From assembly GCF_000186345.1 (NCBI RefSeq), contig NC_014962.1, positions 2,942,450 through 3,006,449 of the forward strand: a stretch of DNA of 64,000 bases, given 5' to 3'. A program made the position numbers and the translations under genes. Shown here in pieces: positions 1-7,940 of the stretch (positions are counted from its first letter, which is position 1; each line of letters begins with the position of its first letter). The DNA is from Isosphaera pallida ATCC 43644 (GTDB lineage Bacteria; Planctomycetota; Planctomycetia; Isosphaerales; Isosphaeraceae). The notes beneath the pieces are model-generated. The model saw nothing but the letters and a program-made list of their open reading frames with translations. It made no database searches and was not told the DNA's origin.

Positions 1-285
1 AACCTGAACCTTGCGGGTGGTACCGGGAAAAATCGCGCTGCGGTCGAACTCGAACGACAGCATCTCCCCACGCGGCGGCTCGTCTTGAACGCTTGCGGTC
101 CCTGGTTGTTCGGCCCGAACCGACGGGATCAGGGCTAAAGCGACGAGCGCCGTTGCCACCAGTCCAGCCGCGGCGAATTGTCCGGTGAGTCCGTCGCCGG
201 CCTCCGGCAGGCCCGATCCCGCCGATCGATCCCAACTGGATTTCCAACCTTGACGGCTCCGATCGAAACGCGCACGTTGAAACAT
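1..285 (-). CDS. Truncated N-terminus of a secreted esterase-like protein (enterochelin esterase/gluconolactonase type)
   Basis: A reading frame runs off the left edge on the minus strand. From the ATG at 283-285 it encodes a basic leader, a hydrophobic stretch (GLVATALVALALIPSVRA) that looks like a signal peptide with an A-x-A-type cleavage site, and then LSFEFDRSAIFPGTTRK. The phrase 'S.IFPGTTR' is what I expect at the start of the beta-sandwich of secreted enterochelin-esterase-like or SMP-30 fusion proteins of Planctomycetes, so an exported alpha/beta hydrolase is likely. Only about 95 residues are visible and no catalytic residue can be seen. The leader before the hydrophobic core is long (about 38 residues), so the true start may be further downstream. 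No convincing Shine-Dalgarno sequence precedes the ATG. Confidence 0.55.
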   Translation of the reverse strand, partial: MFQRARFDRSRQGWKSSWDRSAGSGLPEAGDGLTGQFAAAGLVATALVALALIPSVRAEQPGTASVQDEPPRGEMLSFEFDRSAIFPGTTRKVQV

Positions 286-638
286 CGACACAGTTCCATT
301 GCAGAGCGAAGCAGTGACGAGCAGGCAAAGCGCGGCCCGCGACGCTCAGACCACGACCTTGGAGAGGAGATCCGAAAACGCAATGAACATCCTCGGACTG
401 GTCCGTAGTGGATGACGACTTGGACTTGAGTGTGGCCCACCCCTAGGTCTGTTGTCTAGACCCCGCCGGGGGACAGGGCTTTGGCCGGTCGCGGGCCGCC
501 GCTTCGCGCTTGCGTGCGTTTCGAATGAGAAACTTCAGGCAGGATGACCACGAGATCGCCCTGGCCGTGGTCGCGGGATGCCCCCAAATCGTGCCGTATG
601 CGTCGCGTGTTCCCCTTTTCCAATTCGGAGTTGAAACC
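286..638. other. Intergenic region, divergent promoters presumed
   Basis: About 350 bases separate the minus-strand esterase-like gene from the plus-strand GlsB-type gene, so promoters for both should lie here. I recognise no RNA gene, repeat or clear sigma-70 hexamer pair. The only defined element is the GGAG at 627-630, eight bases before the ATG at 639. Confidence 0.4.
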
Positions 639-887
639 ATGATGTCGTTGGTTTGGTTCCTGCTAGTGGGTCTAGTGGCTGGGTCGGTAGCGGTTTGGAT
701 TCGTGGTGGCCCTGATCGCGGCTGGATCGGCAACATGGTCCTCGGGATCGTCGGTGCCCTCGTGGGCGGCTTCCTCTTCCAGTTGCTCGGCTTCACCACC
801 AATAGCCTTCTCGGCGAACTGATCTCCGCGGTGGTGGGCGCGTTGGTCTTCCTCTGGGCCCTCAAGGTTATCTCGAAGTCCACCTAA
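639..887 (+). CDS. GlsB/YeaQ/YmgE-family (transglycosylase-associated) small membrane protein
   Basis: An 82-residue, very hydrophobic protein with three predicted membrane segments: about residues 2-20 (SLVWFLLVGLVAGSVAVWI), 28-48 and 55-76. The pattern G-L-V-A-G ... G-x-(I/V)-G-N-M-V-L-G-I-V-G-A-L-V-G-G is the hallmark of the YeaQ/YmgE family, whose members are general-stress-induced inner-membrane proteins of unknown mechanism. The ATG at 639 is chosen over upstream in-frame codons because GGAG lies eight bases before it and the protein then begins directly with the first membrane segment, as in the family. The gene stands alone, with divergent and downstream gaps on both sides. The family call is firm; the physiological role is inferred. 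Confidence 0.88.
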   Translation: MMSLVWFLLVGLVAGSVAVWIRGGPDRGWIGNMVLGIVGALVGGFLFQLLGFTTNSLLGELISAVVGALVFLWALKVISKST

Positions 888-1329
888 CTTAGTCGATAAG
901 ACGTGGACCGAGGGACGTGGTGTAACAAACGCCACGTCCCACCCTTCCCAACCCACTCCCCGATCGCGTCTCTCCCACGCCAACCCTCACTCCCTAGCCT
1001 CCCACCCCCCTTCCCTTACTCCCAAATCGCCTCGCCGACCAAACGCGATCAACGACTCGTTGGTTCCGAACAACCCCTTTCCCAAAACGCCTCGCTTCAT
1101 CCCCTTGGCTTGAATGGGTCAACCGTTTTTTGTTGCTTGTTTTCGTATTCTGGAACAACCCGCTAAAAAATCGAAACGCTCCGAAGGAAGTTGTCCTAGA
1201 TTGCGGTTGGTGTCAAGCGCGGTTGAATGTGAAGTGAAGTTGGCGGGCGAAATCAATGGCTCGCGGTTGTGGGTCGTTGCTGCGGCGGAAGAGGGGACCG
1301 ACTGAGCGTCCCAATGAGGGAGCGGTCCG
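888..1329. other. Pyrimidine-rich intergenic region
   Basis: About 440 bases between the GlsB-type gene and the large kinase. The stretch 930-1030 is strongly C/T-rich on the plus strand (runs such as CCCACCCCCCTTCCC). I see no RNA gene or defined promoter. The last 14 bases hold a good ribosome binding site (GAGGGAG at 1316-1322) for the kinase. Confidence 0.4.
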
Positions 1330-3924
1330 ATGTGGATGAGGGCAGTGGCGCGGGTGGTGGCGAAGCTGGCGGCCGATCGTTTGGCCGAGGGGCGTCTGCG
1401 TGGCACCTTGGAGGAGGTGGCGGCGCGGTTGTGGGCCGAAGAGGGGCCGGTTCGCTCCGACGCCCAATGGCGTGCGGCGTTGTCAGCCGAGGCGCGACGG
1501 GACACGGAGGAAGCGTTGCGACGCGCCGACGAGTTGGCCGTGGAGTTTGGCGGGAATCTCAGCGAGGCGGCGTCGCTGGCGCTACGGTCGTATCTGGGGG
1601 TGGTGCCCTCGCGCGTGCGGCTGTCCCAGCGTCGTCCCGACGACCCTCAAGGATGGACCACTCCCGATTGGTTGATCCCGCGGCGCGCGCATGACCTGAT
1701 GCGGTTTTTGCCGCCGGCGGTGCCCACCTTCCAGCCAGGCGCGATGCCGTGGGACTCGGCCGACTGGGAGTTGACCGACCTGTTGGGGATTGGTGGCTTT
1801 GGCGAGGTCTGGAAGGCGCGCAATCCGCTGTTTCCGGCGGTTCCTCCGGTGGTCTTCAAGTTTTGCACCCTCAAACGCGCTGAGCAAATGGCGTTTCGTC
1901 ACGAGGCGGCGATCTTGTCGCACGCAATCCGCGAGCGGGTCCATCCCGGGTTGATTCCGCTTCGGGCCACCTTTTTGGAGCGTCAACCTCCGTGCCTGGC
2001 GTTTGAGTACGTCGAAGGGGGCGATCTTCAGCAGTGGTTCCTGGGACGGGCCCACCCGGAGCGTCCCTTGAGCCTGCGGCGGGTGACTCGGATCGTGGCG
2101 CGTTTGGCGGCGATCTTGGCGTTTCTGCATCGTCGCAACCCACCCGTGGTTCACCGCGACCTCAAACCCGCCAACATCCTGGTGAGGCGTCGTCCGGGCA
2201 GGCGGGGTGGTTTGGAGTTCCTGATTTGCGACTTCGGCATCGGCGGCTTGGCGGTCCCAAGCGACCCAGAATCGACCATCCAGGGCCGCGCAGGGCGGTC
2301 CGCGGCGGGGCTGGGCGATTCCACGGCAACGACCGCGTCGGACAAGCTGATTCAATCCGCCCGGTTTCAGGGCTCGTTCACGCCTGGTTATGCCTCGCCT
2401 CAACAGGCCCGCGCCTCAACCCCCAGCCCGCGCGACGACGTGTTCGCCCTGGGGGTGGTCTGGCACCAGTTGCTGGTCAACGACCTCAACGCCTTCCCGC
2501 CCAACGATCTCTCTTATCGACGCATCTATGAGCGCTTGGATCGTGGGATGACCCAGAGTCAGATGGAGTTGGTGGGATCCTGCTTCTCGTCGCGCGCCGA
2601 TTTGCGTCCGCCCGACGCCGGCGCGTTGCTTCAGGCCATGCGGAAGGAGTTCGCCGACTTTTTCCCGCCCCCGCGGCGGCGGGTCGGTCAAGGCGGTGTC
2701 CAACCGGAGGGGTCCGGCGGCGGTTCCCCATCGAGCGGCTCCCGTCGCCTCGTCGAAGGGGGGACAGCGATCCGTAACGGCATCCGACGGTTGATTGGCG
2801 GCTCGCCCAGGTCGGACGGTGGGACCTCGGCGACTTTGGAATCGCCTCGGTCTTCATCTTCCCCACCGCCCTCTCCACCGTCCGCCTCTGCCACGACTTC
2901 GACAGTCCACGACGCGCCGTCTCTTGAGGCGTCGGCGGACCCAACGGCCAATCTCCTCGCGGCTGAACCAGAGTCCAGGGCCAGTCGGGAGGCGCAAACA
3001 CTCGCGTCCACAACCTCGGCCGCCGGCTCCACGTTGCCTCACCCCTCTACATTGCGCCATTCCTGGATTCGGCGTGCGGCTGGGTCCTCGCCCGGTTCGT
3101 CTTCAACATCCACGATGGCCGTGGCCACGCCGCCGACGCCTCCAACCTCTCCACCTTCGACCTCGCGGCGACCGTCGCCCACGCCGTTGCAAGACACAGC
3201 CTCCTTGTTGAATCCGCCCGTCGATCCAACAACGTCCGACTCGACGCGCGGGGTGTCCCATCCGGCTTCCGACCCAGGCCACGAGACCCACCCTCCTTCG
3301 ACGATCGCAACCGAGGGGTTCACCATGTCCGCGCGTTTCGACCCACCGTCTTCAGGCAGTTCCTCCAGCGTAATCCGTCCTGAGCCTCCGACCGCTCCGC
3401 CGCCTCCTACGGCTCCTCTGTCCTCCTTCGAGAGTTCGGACGACTCGTTGGATTCGTTGAGAGGGTGGGATTCGGACAGCTCGCTGGAGGCCGCCAGTGA
3501 ACTCGGCTCGGTTGATCCGGGAGCCGTCTCGGTCTCGGAAGTCAATCTCATCGCGCCGATGCCTGGCGTCTGGCGCGAAGACCCCGAAGGCGGGTTGAGA
3601 TTGGATCAGCCCGACCATCCCCGGATCGCCTCGGCCAAGATTCACCTCTCGGCGTTGCGGACTTGTGGTTCGGCTCGGGTCAAAGCGCTGGCCAAGACCT
3701 TGGAGGCCGGTCTGAATCAACGGTTCATCACCCAATCGGCATTGATCGAAGTGACCATCCTCTGTCACGGCGGCGGCGACGACGAGGAGTTGGTCAAAAG
3801 CGCCACGGTCAAACTGTTCGGTCTGCTTCCCCCTGCCCTGGCCGATCTCAAGGGGCGTCCCCTGGTCGATGACGTGACCCTGGCCGCGTTGTATCAACGC
3901 TGGATTGAAGCGATTGTTTCCTAA
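1330..3924 (+). CDS. Large serine/threonine protein kinase with Ser/Pro/Thr-rich linker and C-terminal domain
   Basis: An 864-residue Hanks-type kinase. After an alpha-helical N-terminal region (1-150) comes the glycine loop GIGGFGEVW (about 153), the VFKF lysine (about 178), the catalytic loop HRDLKPANIL (about 275) and DFG (about 299). The DFG is followed by an unusually long activation region before FTPGYASPQQ, the equivalent of the APE motif. The kinase fold ends near 437. Residues 440-715 are very rich in Ser, Thr and Pro and probably disordered. The last 110 residues become ordered and acidic-hydrophobic again, a separate C-terminal domain I do not recognise. There is no transmembrane segment, unlike the PASTA-type kinases, so it is probably cytoplasmic. 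GAGGGAG at 1316-1322 supports the start. Substrates are unknown. Confidence 0.9.
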   Translation: MWMRAVARVVAKLAADRLAEGRLRGTLEEVAARLWAEEGPVRSDAQWRAALSAEARRDTEEALRRADELAVEFGGNLSEAASLALRSYLGVVPSRVRLSQRRPDDPQGWTTPDWLIPRRAHDLMRFLPPAVPTFQPGAMPWDSADWELTDLLGIGGFGEVWKARNPLFPAVPPVVFKFCTLKRAEQMAFRHEAAILSHAIRERVHPGLIPLRATFLERQPPCLAFEYVEGGDLQQWFLGRAHPERPLSLRRVTRIVARLAAILAFLHRRNPPVVHRDLKPANILVRRRPGRRGGLEFLICDFGIGGLAVPSDPESTIQGRAGRSAAGLGDSTATTASDKLIQSARFQGSFTPGYASPQQARASTPSPRDDVFALGVVWHQLLVNDLNAFPPNDLSYRRIYERLDRGMTQSQMELVGSCFSSRADLRPPDAGALLQAMRKEFADFFPPPRRRVGQGGVQPEGSGGGSPSSGSRRLVEGGTAIRNGIRRLIGGSPRSDGGTSATLESPRSSSSPPPSPPSASATTSTVHDAPSLEASADPTANLLAAEPESRASREAQTLASTTSAAGSTLPHPSTLRHSWIRRAAGSSPGSSSTSTMAVATPPTPPTSPPSTSRRPSPTPLQDTASLLNPPVDPTTSDSTRGVSHPASDPGHETHPPSTIATEGFTMSARFDPPSSGSSSSVIRPEPPTAPPPPTAPLSSFESSDDSLDSLRGWDSDSSLEAASELGSVDPGAVSVSEVNLIAPMPGVWREDPEGGLRLDQPDHPRIASAKIHLSALRTCGSARVKALAKTLEAGLNQRFITQSALIEVTILCHGGGDDEELVKSATVKLFGLLPPALADLKGRPLVDDVTLAALYQRWIEAIVS

Positions 3925-3957
3925 TCGCGTGACGAGGCGATTCGTTCCAGCCAACTG

Positions 3958-4003
3958 CGACGGAGCGGAACCAAAGGGGAATTCTCCTGGTCGCGCTCCG
4001 TTG
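3958..4003. terminator. Hairpin between convergent genes, candidate bidirectional terminator
   Basis: CGACGGAGCG at 3958-3967 pairs with CGCTCCGTTG at 3994-4003 (one G-T pair). The loop contains the near-palindrome AGGGGAATTCTCCT, which extends the stem inwards. It sits between the convergent kinase and tenA genes. A short T run (GAGTTTTTC) lies about 20 bases downstream on the plus strand, so it is not a textbook intrinsic terminator. Confidence 0.45.
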
Positions 4004-4063
4004 TCGTCTCGACTCACAGAGTTTTTCAATTGTCCAAACCAACCGCATGGGCCGAGGCGTTGG

Positions 4064-4765
4064 TCAGACCGGCCAGGCTTCGCGGCGAAACGCCATATCC
4101 CAAAACATCCATTCATAGCGGCTTGAGAGTACGAACTGCTGGGTCATGGCCGCGCGTTGGTCGGGGGTCAGGGTGGGAGCCAGGCGGTCGGTCAGGTCGA
4201 GAACCTGGCGCGTCACGGCTTCAAATTCGGCTCCGCCGTAGGTGGCGATCCAGCGGGCGTAAAGCGGGTCGGGGGAGCCTTGAGCCGCCAGACGTTGCCC
4301 CACGTCTTGATAAATCCAATAACAGGGCAGCACCGCGGCCAAACCTTCGTGAAACGGACGACCCAGCACCGTGGACTTCAAATGACTGACGTAAGCCCGG
4401 CAAGTCGGCGCGAGTTCGGAGGCCTTGACCTGGGCCGAGTCGAGTCCCAGATCAACGATCAAGCCGCCGTGAAGCGCGTTCTCGACAGCGATGGCGTCGG
4501 CAGCGTGACGGTTGAACATCGCCGAATCGGCCGGGTCGGGCGCGAAGGCGGCCAGGGCCGACAGCGCCTGGGCGAACTCCACCAAATAAAGAGCGTCCTG
4601 CACGATGTAAAACGCGAAACGATCCCGCTCTAGGTCGCCGGTCGTTAGTCCAACCAAAAATGGATGAGACTTCAAGGCGTCGTTGATCGGTTCAATCGCT
4701 CGCCATAACACGTTGGTGAAGGGTTCGCAGGTCGTCTTGACATCGAGAGCTGGATCTCGCATCAT
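4064..4765 (-). CDS. tenA: TenA-family aminopyrimidine aminohydrolase (thiaminase II)
   Basis: A 233-residue all-helical protein of normal TenA length. It carries the TenA signature VLPCYWIYQDVG with the catalytic cysteine at about 148, the helix FAFYIVQDALYL that lines the pyrimidine pocket, and the C-terminal SSRYEWMFWDMAF with the conserved acid residue. Known members hydrolyse the amino group of aminomethyl-pyrimidine, salvaging degraded thiamine to HMP. The product would feed ThiD, which is encoded about 12 kb away in this window (16343-17269), so the two are functionally linked but not in one operon. Two consecutive ATG codons (4765 and 4762) are possible starts. It is convergent with the kinase on the left and follows the von Willebrand protein gene after about 78 bases. 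Confidence 0.9.
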   Translation of the reverse strand: MMRDPALDVKTTCEPFTNVLWRAIEPINDALKSHPFLVGLTTGDLERDRFAFYIVQDALYLVEFAQALSALAAFAPDPADSAMFNRHAADAIAVENALHGGLIVDLGLDSAQVKASELAPTCRAYVSHLKSTVLGRPFHEGLAAVLPCYWIYQDVGQRLAAQGSPDPLYARWIATYGGAEFEAVTRQVLDLTDRLAPTLTPDQRAAMTQQFVLSSRYEWMFWDMAFRREAWPV

Positions 4766-4843
4766 TGATCAATCATCCAAAAAGGTAACAATGCTTGAAA
4801 GGAACCCAAGGAGCCGCTTGGGATGGGAGGGAGCGATGGCAAC

Positions 4844-6013
4844 TCAACGCCGCGGCGCGACGAGGATGCCGCCCGACTCGCGGGCGATCCGGGCCAGTTC
4901 ACGGCTGGGGAGACCGCCCGAGAGGTCGATGCAGTGGATCGGCACGAGATCGCCGCCATTGGCCTGAGCCGCGCGGGCGTTGAGTTGGGCGGTTTCCTGG
5001 GCCGTGCCGGGCGGCAGTTCGCCATCGGTCAGCAGAAACACCGCGTCGGGACGAATCGCCAGAGCCTCCGCCAAGGCGCGTCGGGGCTCGGTCCCTCCCT
5101 CGGGAACGATCGTCCCCAGCCAACGCTCGAACTTTTCCTTCTCGCGCTCAGTGGCGGTCGCGGGCAACGACTGACAAACGCGGGTGACATCGTTGAACGC
5201 GATCACTTGAAACCGTTGCGGGAACTCCAGGGCCCGGATAGTAGACCGCAACTCGCGCTTGGCCCGGCTCATCCGATCACCCGCTTCCATACTGCCGGAT
5301 TGATCAATAATGAAGACGAACACTTGTCCGGGCGCTTCCACTCCGAAAAACCGCGTTTTGTGGTGCGAGGGCAACGCCGAGGTGGAAACCACCGGACGCC
5401 CCCGCGAGTCCGTCACCCATCCCTCCGCGCCCTCCTGGGCCGCGGCTTCCTGGTCAGTTCGTTCGGGGAATAGATCGACCTTGACGGGAGTTTTCAAAAG
5501 CTCGGCCGTTGTGGGTTGGCGGCGGCTTCCCACACGGGGCGCGACAGGTGGCAATCCCGACTCGCCACGAGAGGCCGACTCGCTAGGTTGTCTCAACGAA
5601 TGACGAGCCGGCTCGCGCTCCACATGGTCGTTCGCCGCCGGCGAGCCGATGTTGGGCCGCGCAGATCGAGACGTTGAACGATTGGTCGAAGACCCGCCCG
5701 ACTTGCCCGCCGCGGCCTCTGACTTCCCTCCCACCGCTGACGGGTCGAAGCCGATTCTTGGGGAACGGGGTTGGGATGGGGTCGAAGAACGGGGCGTCCC
5801 GCGTTTGGCGGGAGTGGAGGAAGGCGATGGCAAAGCGGGCGGGTTGGGTTGGGGGCGAACAATGATCGGAGCAGGCACCGGCGCGTTGTCGGGCGTCTCC
5901 ACCTCGTTGGTCGGAGGCTGCGCGGGGGCGGAACGGCCCGATCCCCAGGGGACCAGGATCAACATCAACGCCGCCGGCAAGATCCACCTGAGACTTTTGG
6001 AAGAGTGCTGCAT
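4844..6013 (-). CDS. Secreted or membrane-anchored von Willebrand factor A domain protein
   Basis: About 389 residues. The chosen ATG at 6011-6013 begins MQHSSKSLRWILPAALMLI, a basic start plus hydrophobic core that reads as a signal peptide or anchor. An upstream in-frame start at 6097 would add 28 residues before it. Residues 35-200 are a Pro/Ser/Arg-rich, low-complexity region. The VWA domain occupies about 225-389 with an intact metal-ion-dependent adhesion site: DQSGS (about 236), the Thr in EGGTEPRR and the Asp in LLTDGE. Such domains bind protein ligands through a divalent cation. Planctomycetes carry many periplasmic or surface VWA proteins of unknown partner. It is followed by tenA on the same strand, and co-transcription is possible but there is no functional link. 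Confidence 0.85.
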   Translation of the reverse strand: MQHSSKSLRWILPAALMLILVPWGSGRSAPAQPPTNEVETPDNAPVPAPIIVRPQPNPPALPSPSSTPAKRGTPRSSTPSQPRSPRIGFDPSAVGGKSEAAAGKSGGSSTNRSTSRSARPNIGSPAANDHVEREPARHSLRQPSESASRGESGLPPVAPRVGSRRQPTTAELLKTPVKVDLFPERTDQEAAAQEGAEGWVTDSRGRPVVSTSALPSHHKTRFFGVEAPGQVFVFIIDQSGSMEAGDRMSRAKRELRSTIRALEFPQRFQVIAFNDVTRVCQSLPATATEREKEKFERWLGTIVPEGGTEPRRALAEALAIRPDAVFLLTDGELPPGTAQETAQLNARAAQANGGDLVPIHCIDLSGGLPSRELARIARESGGILVAPRR

Positions 6014-6167
6014 CACCAATGAGGCCGTTTCCCGACGAGTACAAGGAAACCCGCCGGACCGCCTGATCAGATTCTGGTAAGATGATCTATTCATCATCGA
6101 ATCTCACCGGAATGAACGCGACGAGCAGGAGGCGAACCACAATCCCGATGAGCAGCCCGACTCGCAA

Positions 6168-6323
6168 TCACAACGAGGTCGTGGGACCGAAGATCAGATC
6201 GAGAAGGCGTTTGAACATCGCTAGAAACAGAAACATCAGCGACGAGCCGAAGAAGCTCAGGAGGAACAGCGCGATGAGTTCGGAGGATTTGAACGAACCC
6301 CGATCCCGGAACATCCGTGCCAT
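6168..6323 (-). CDS. Small single-pass membrane protein of unknown function
   Basis: A 51-residue protein starting MARMFRDRGSFKSSELIALF and continuing with a hydrophobic helix rich in Leu and Phe (about residues 15-40), ending FGPTTSL. The ATG at 6321-6323 is preferred because an excellent Shine-Dalgarno sequence (GGGGGAGG at 6329-6336) stands about five bases before it. The longer reading frame upstream has no such signal. It lies about 150 bases upstream of the VWA gene on the same strand, so they may share a transcript. I recognise no family. The ribosome binding site and membrane segment are the whole case for it being real. Confidence 0.6.
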   Translation of the reverse strand: MARMFRDRGSFKSSELIALFLLSFFGSSLMFLFLAMFKRLLDLIFGPTTSL

Positions 6324-6716
6324 GATCGCCTCCCCCTTCGATCCGATCCGGCCGTGTTGAGGTGATGCATTGCAACGCGACAACCGCTTTCGAGGCGAGT
6401 CGCTGCATGGTCGCGGTTCTCGTTGGGTTGCGTCCGCAGGCGCGGTTTCGACTCCAGCTCGCTGCGACTAGCCTAGCCGATGGAGGGCGTCTTGACCAGA
6501 GACCTAGGGCCTTTGTTGGGTGACGAAGAAGGCAGGAGCAAGGCAAGGCCAAAACAGTGGGAAATCGCCTGGGATTCGGTGCGTTTGTTCCATGATGGAG
6601 GTTGGGGGGTTGACGCCGTCGCAAGCCCCCCGCGATCATCAACCATGTCGGGGCGAGGAAGCGGGAGGGCCGACCAACCGTGGAATGTCCGCCCCTGGGA
6701 TGGGAGGCCGCCGACC
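6324..6716. other. Intergenic region before the VOC gene
   Basis: About 390 bases between divergent genes. There is no RNA gene or repeat that I can support. A strong GGGAGG at 6702-6707 sits nine bases before a TTG codon at 6717 and decides the start of the next gene. Confidence 0.4.
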
Positions 6717-7172
6717 TTGAAACCGATCGCCGATTCCGACGCTTCGAACGCCGCCGAATTCACCCCGCCAAGATTGGGGTATGTGATTGTTTATGTCAAC
6801 GATGTTCCCGAGGCGCTGAGGTTCTACGGCAAGGCGTTCGGCCTGCCGACCCGGTTTTTGCACGAGTCCAATCAGTACGGCGAACTGGAAACCGGCGGCA
6901 CCGCCCTGACTTTCGCCTCGCACGCTCTGGGTGCGGCCAACTTGGCCGTGTCGCTCCCCGAAGGCTATCAGCCGGTCGAGCCGGCGGGACGGCCCTTCGG
7001 GTTGGAACTTTCCCTCACCGTGGCCGACGTGCCACTAGCCTACCAACGCGCCTTGACGCACGGCGGAATCGGCGTGACCGAGCCCACCATCAAACCTTGG
7101 GGACAGACCGTCGCCGTGGTACGCGACCCGTTCGGCCTGCTGGTCGAGATCGGCACGGCTATCAATGAGTGA
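6717..7172 (+). CDS. VOC-superfamily (glyoxalase/bleomycin-resistance-like) protein
   Basis: About 151 residues if it starts at the TTG at 6717. The core starts LGYVIVYVNDVPEALRFYG, the standard first beta-alpha unit of the vicinal-oxygen-chelate fold, and ends with WGQTVAVVRDPFGLLVEIG, the typical last strand with its metal-binding Glu. Members bind a divalent metal and act as isomerases, dioxygenases or resistance proteins. The sequence is closest in style to short stand-alone glyoxalase-like proteins, whose substrates cannot be told by reading. The TTG start is chosen because GGGAGG precedes it by nine bases and because the in-frame ATG at 6645 has no ribosome binding site and would add an odd, low-complexity leader. 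A heptamer repeat array begins eight bases after the stop. Confidence 0.8.
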   Translation: MKPIADSDASNAAEFTPPRLGYVIVYVNDVPEALRFYGKAFGLPTRFLHESNQYGELETGGTALTFASHALGAANLAVSLPEGYQPVEPAGRPFGLELSLTVADVPLAYQRALTHGGIGVTEPTIKPWGQTVAVVRDPFGLLVEIGTAINE

Positions 7173-7180
7173 TCCAATAT

Positions 7181-7271
7181 GTGGGGTGTGGGGTGTGGGG
7201 AGTGGGGTGTGGGGTGTGGGGAATGGGGAATCAGGGATGGAGCATTGGGCGTTTGGAGTGGGAAGTGAGAA
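7181..7271 (+). repeat. G-rich heptamer tandem array (array 1)
   Basis: From 7181 to 7229 there are seven contiguous 7-bp units of the form GTGGGG(T/A) or ATGGGGA, giving GGGG runs spaced by three bases. They grade into diverged heptamers to about 7271. The last three (GTTTGGA, GTGGGAA, GTGAGAA) resemble the components of the 28-bp repeat at 23915-24194, so this is a decayed or nascent member of the same family. Confidence 0.85.
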
Positions 7272-7306
7272 ATTCCTCGATTCGCAGCCCCGCTAGGTTC
7301 ACTCCC

Positions 7307-7711
7307 TGTAGACCAGGGCACAAGCCCTGGGAACTGGGTTGCATAGACCAGACGACCTCCCATCAAACCATCCGAGGGCCACGCGATATTTCATCTCATC
7401 CCACCATGCCAGTTGATGACGCGGCCTCCCGGGCCCCGGTGCAGTCGTTTCCAAAGGAACACTGGCATCATAGCAAATGGAATTTCAACACGTCGATGTA
7501 CTCTCAAACCGGAGAAATGATAACGTCTTTAATTATCAGAGAAAACTAGATTAAAGTCCCGGTTCTTAGGGCTTTGGGAACCACCCCGGTCGAGTCGGAC
7601 AAGCATGGATAGATGAACTGGAGTGGTGAGATGAGATGGCGCTTGGTTCATCCTTTTGTTTCCCAGGGCTGTGCTCTGGGCTGGGGGAACGACCCGGGTG
7701 GAGTTGGGTAA
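7307..7711. repeat. Diverged palindromic repeats (REP-like)
   Basis: AGACCAGGGCACAAGCCCTG at about 7306-7325 is matched in reverse complement near 7663-7685 (CCCAGGGCTGTGCTCTGGGC). The sequence following the latter, GGGAACGACCCGGGTGGAGT, has a diverged direct copy at about 7576-7595 (GGGAACCACCCCGGTCGAGT). Each copy can fold on itself through the GCCC/GGGC arms. This looks like a dispersed repetitive extragenic family, but copies outside the window cannot be seen. Confidence 0.4.
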
Positions 7712-7940
7712 TAGGCGGCAAGAGATTCGAAGCCCCTCTTCGATCGTGTGGATCGAAGCGAGGCGCTCTTGTTTGACGGCTTCGGTTCGATTCGCTGAGG
7801 CAGAGGCGGGGTGATTGTGGTTCGATTGCTCGCTATCTTGAATCGTCTACAGCCGCGGCTGGGTTTCCACGGATCAAGCGACCCACGAAGAGCGACGACC
7901 GGACATTTCAATTTTGACGCATCCCTGAGGATGGAGTGGT

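Larger units (their letters stand above)
7173..7940. other. Repeat-rich intergenic region without a gene
   Basis: About 770 bases between the VOC gene and the 3' end of the PhoX-like gene. Besides heptamer array 1 it holds three diverged copies of a GC-rich palindromic motif built on CCAGGGC...GCCCTGGGAA (near 7307-7335, 7562-7600 and 7663-7711, the second much degraded), and one copy of a sequence matching the end of the PhoX-like gene (7882-7899). The stretch 7490-7560 is AT-rich. No reading frame here has a ribosome binding site or a recognisable product. Confidence 0.6.
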
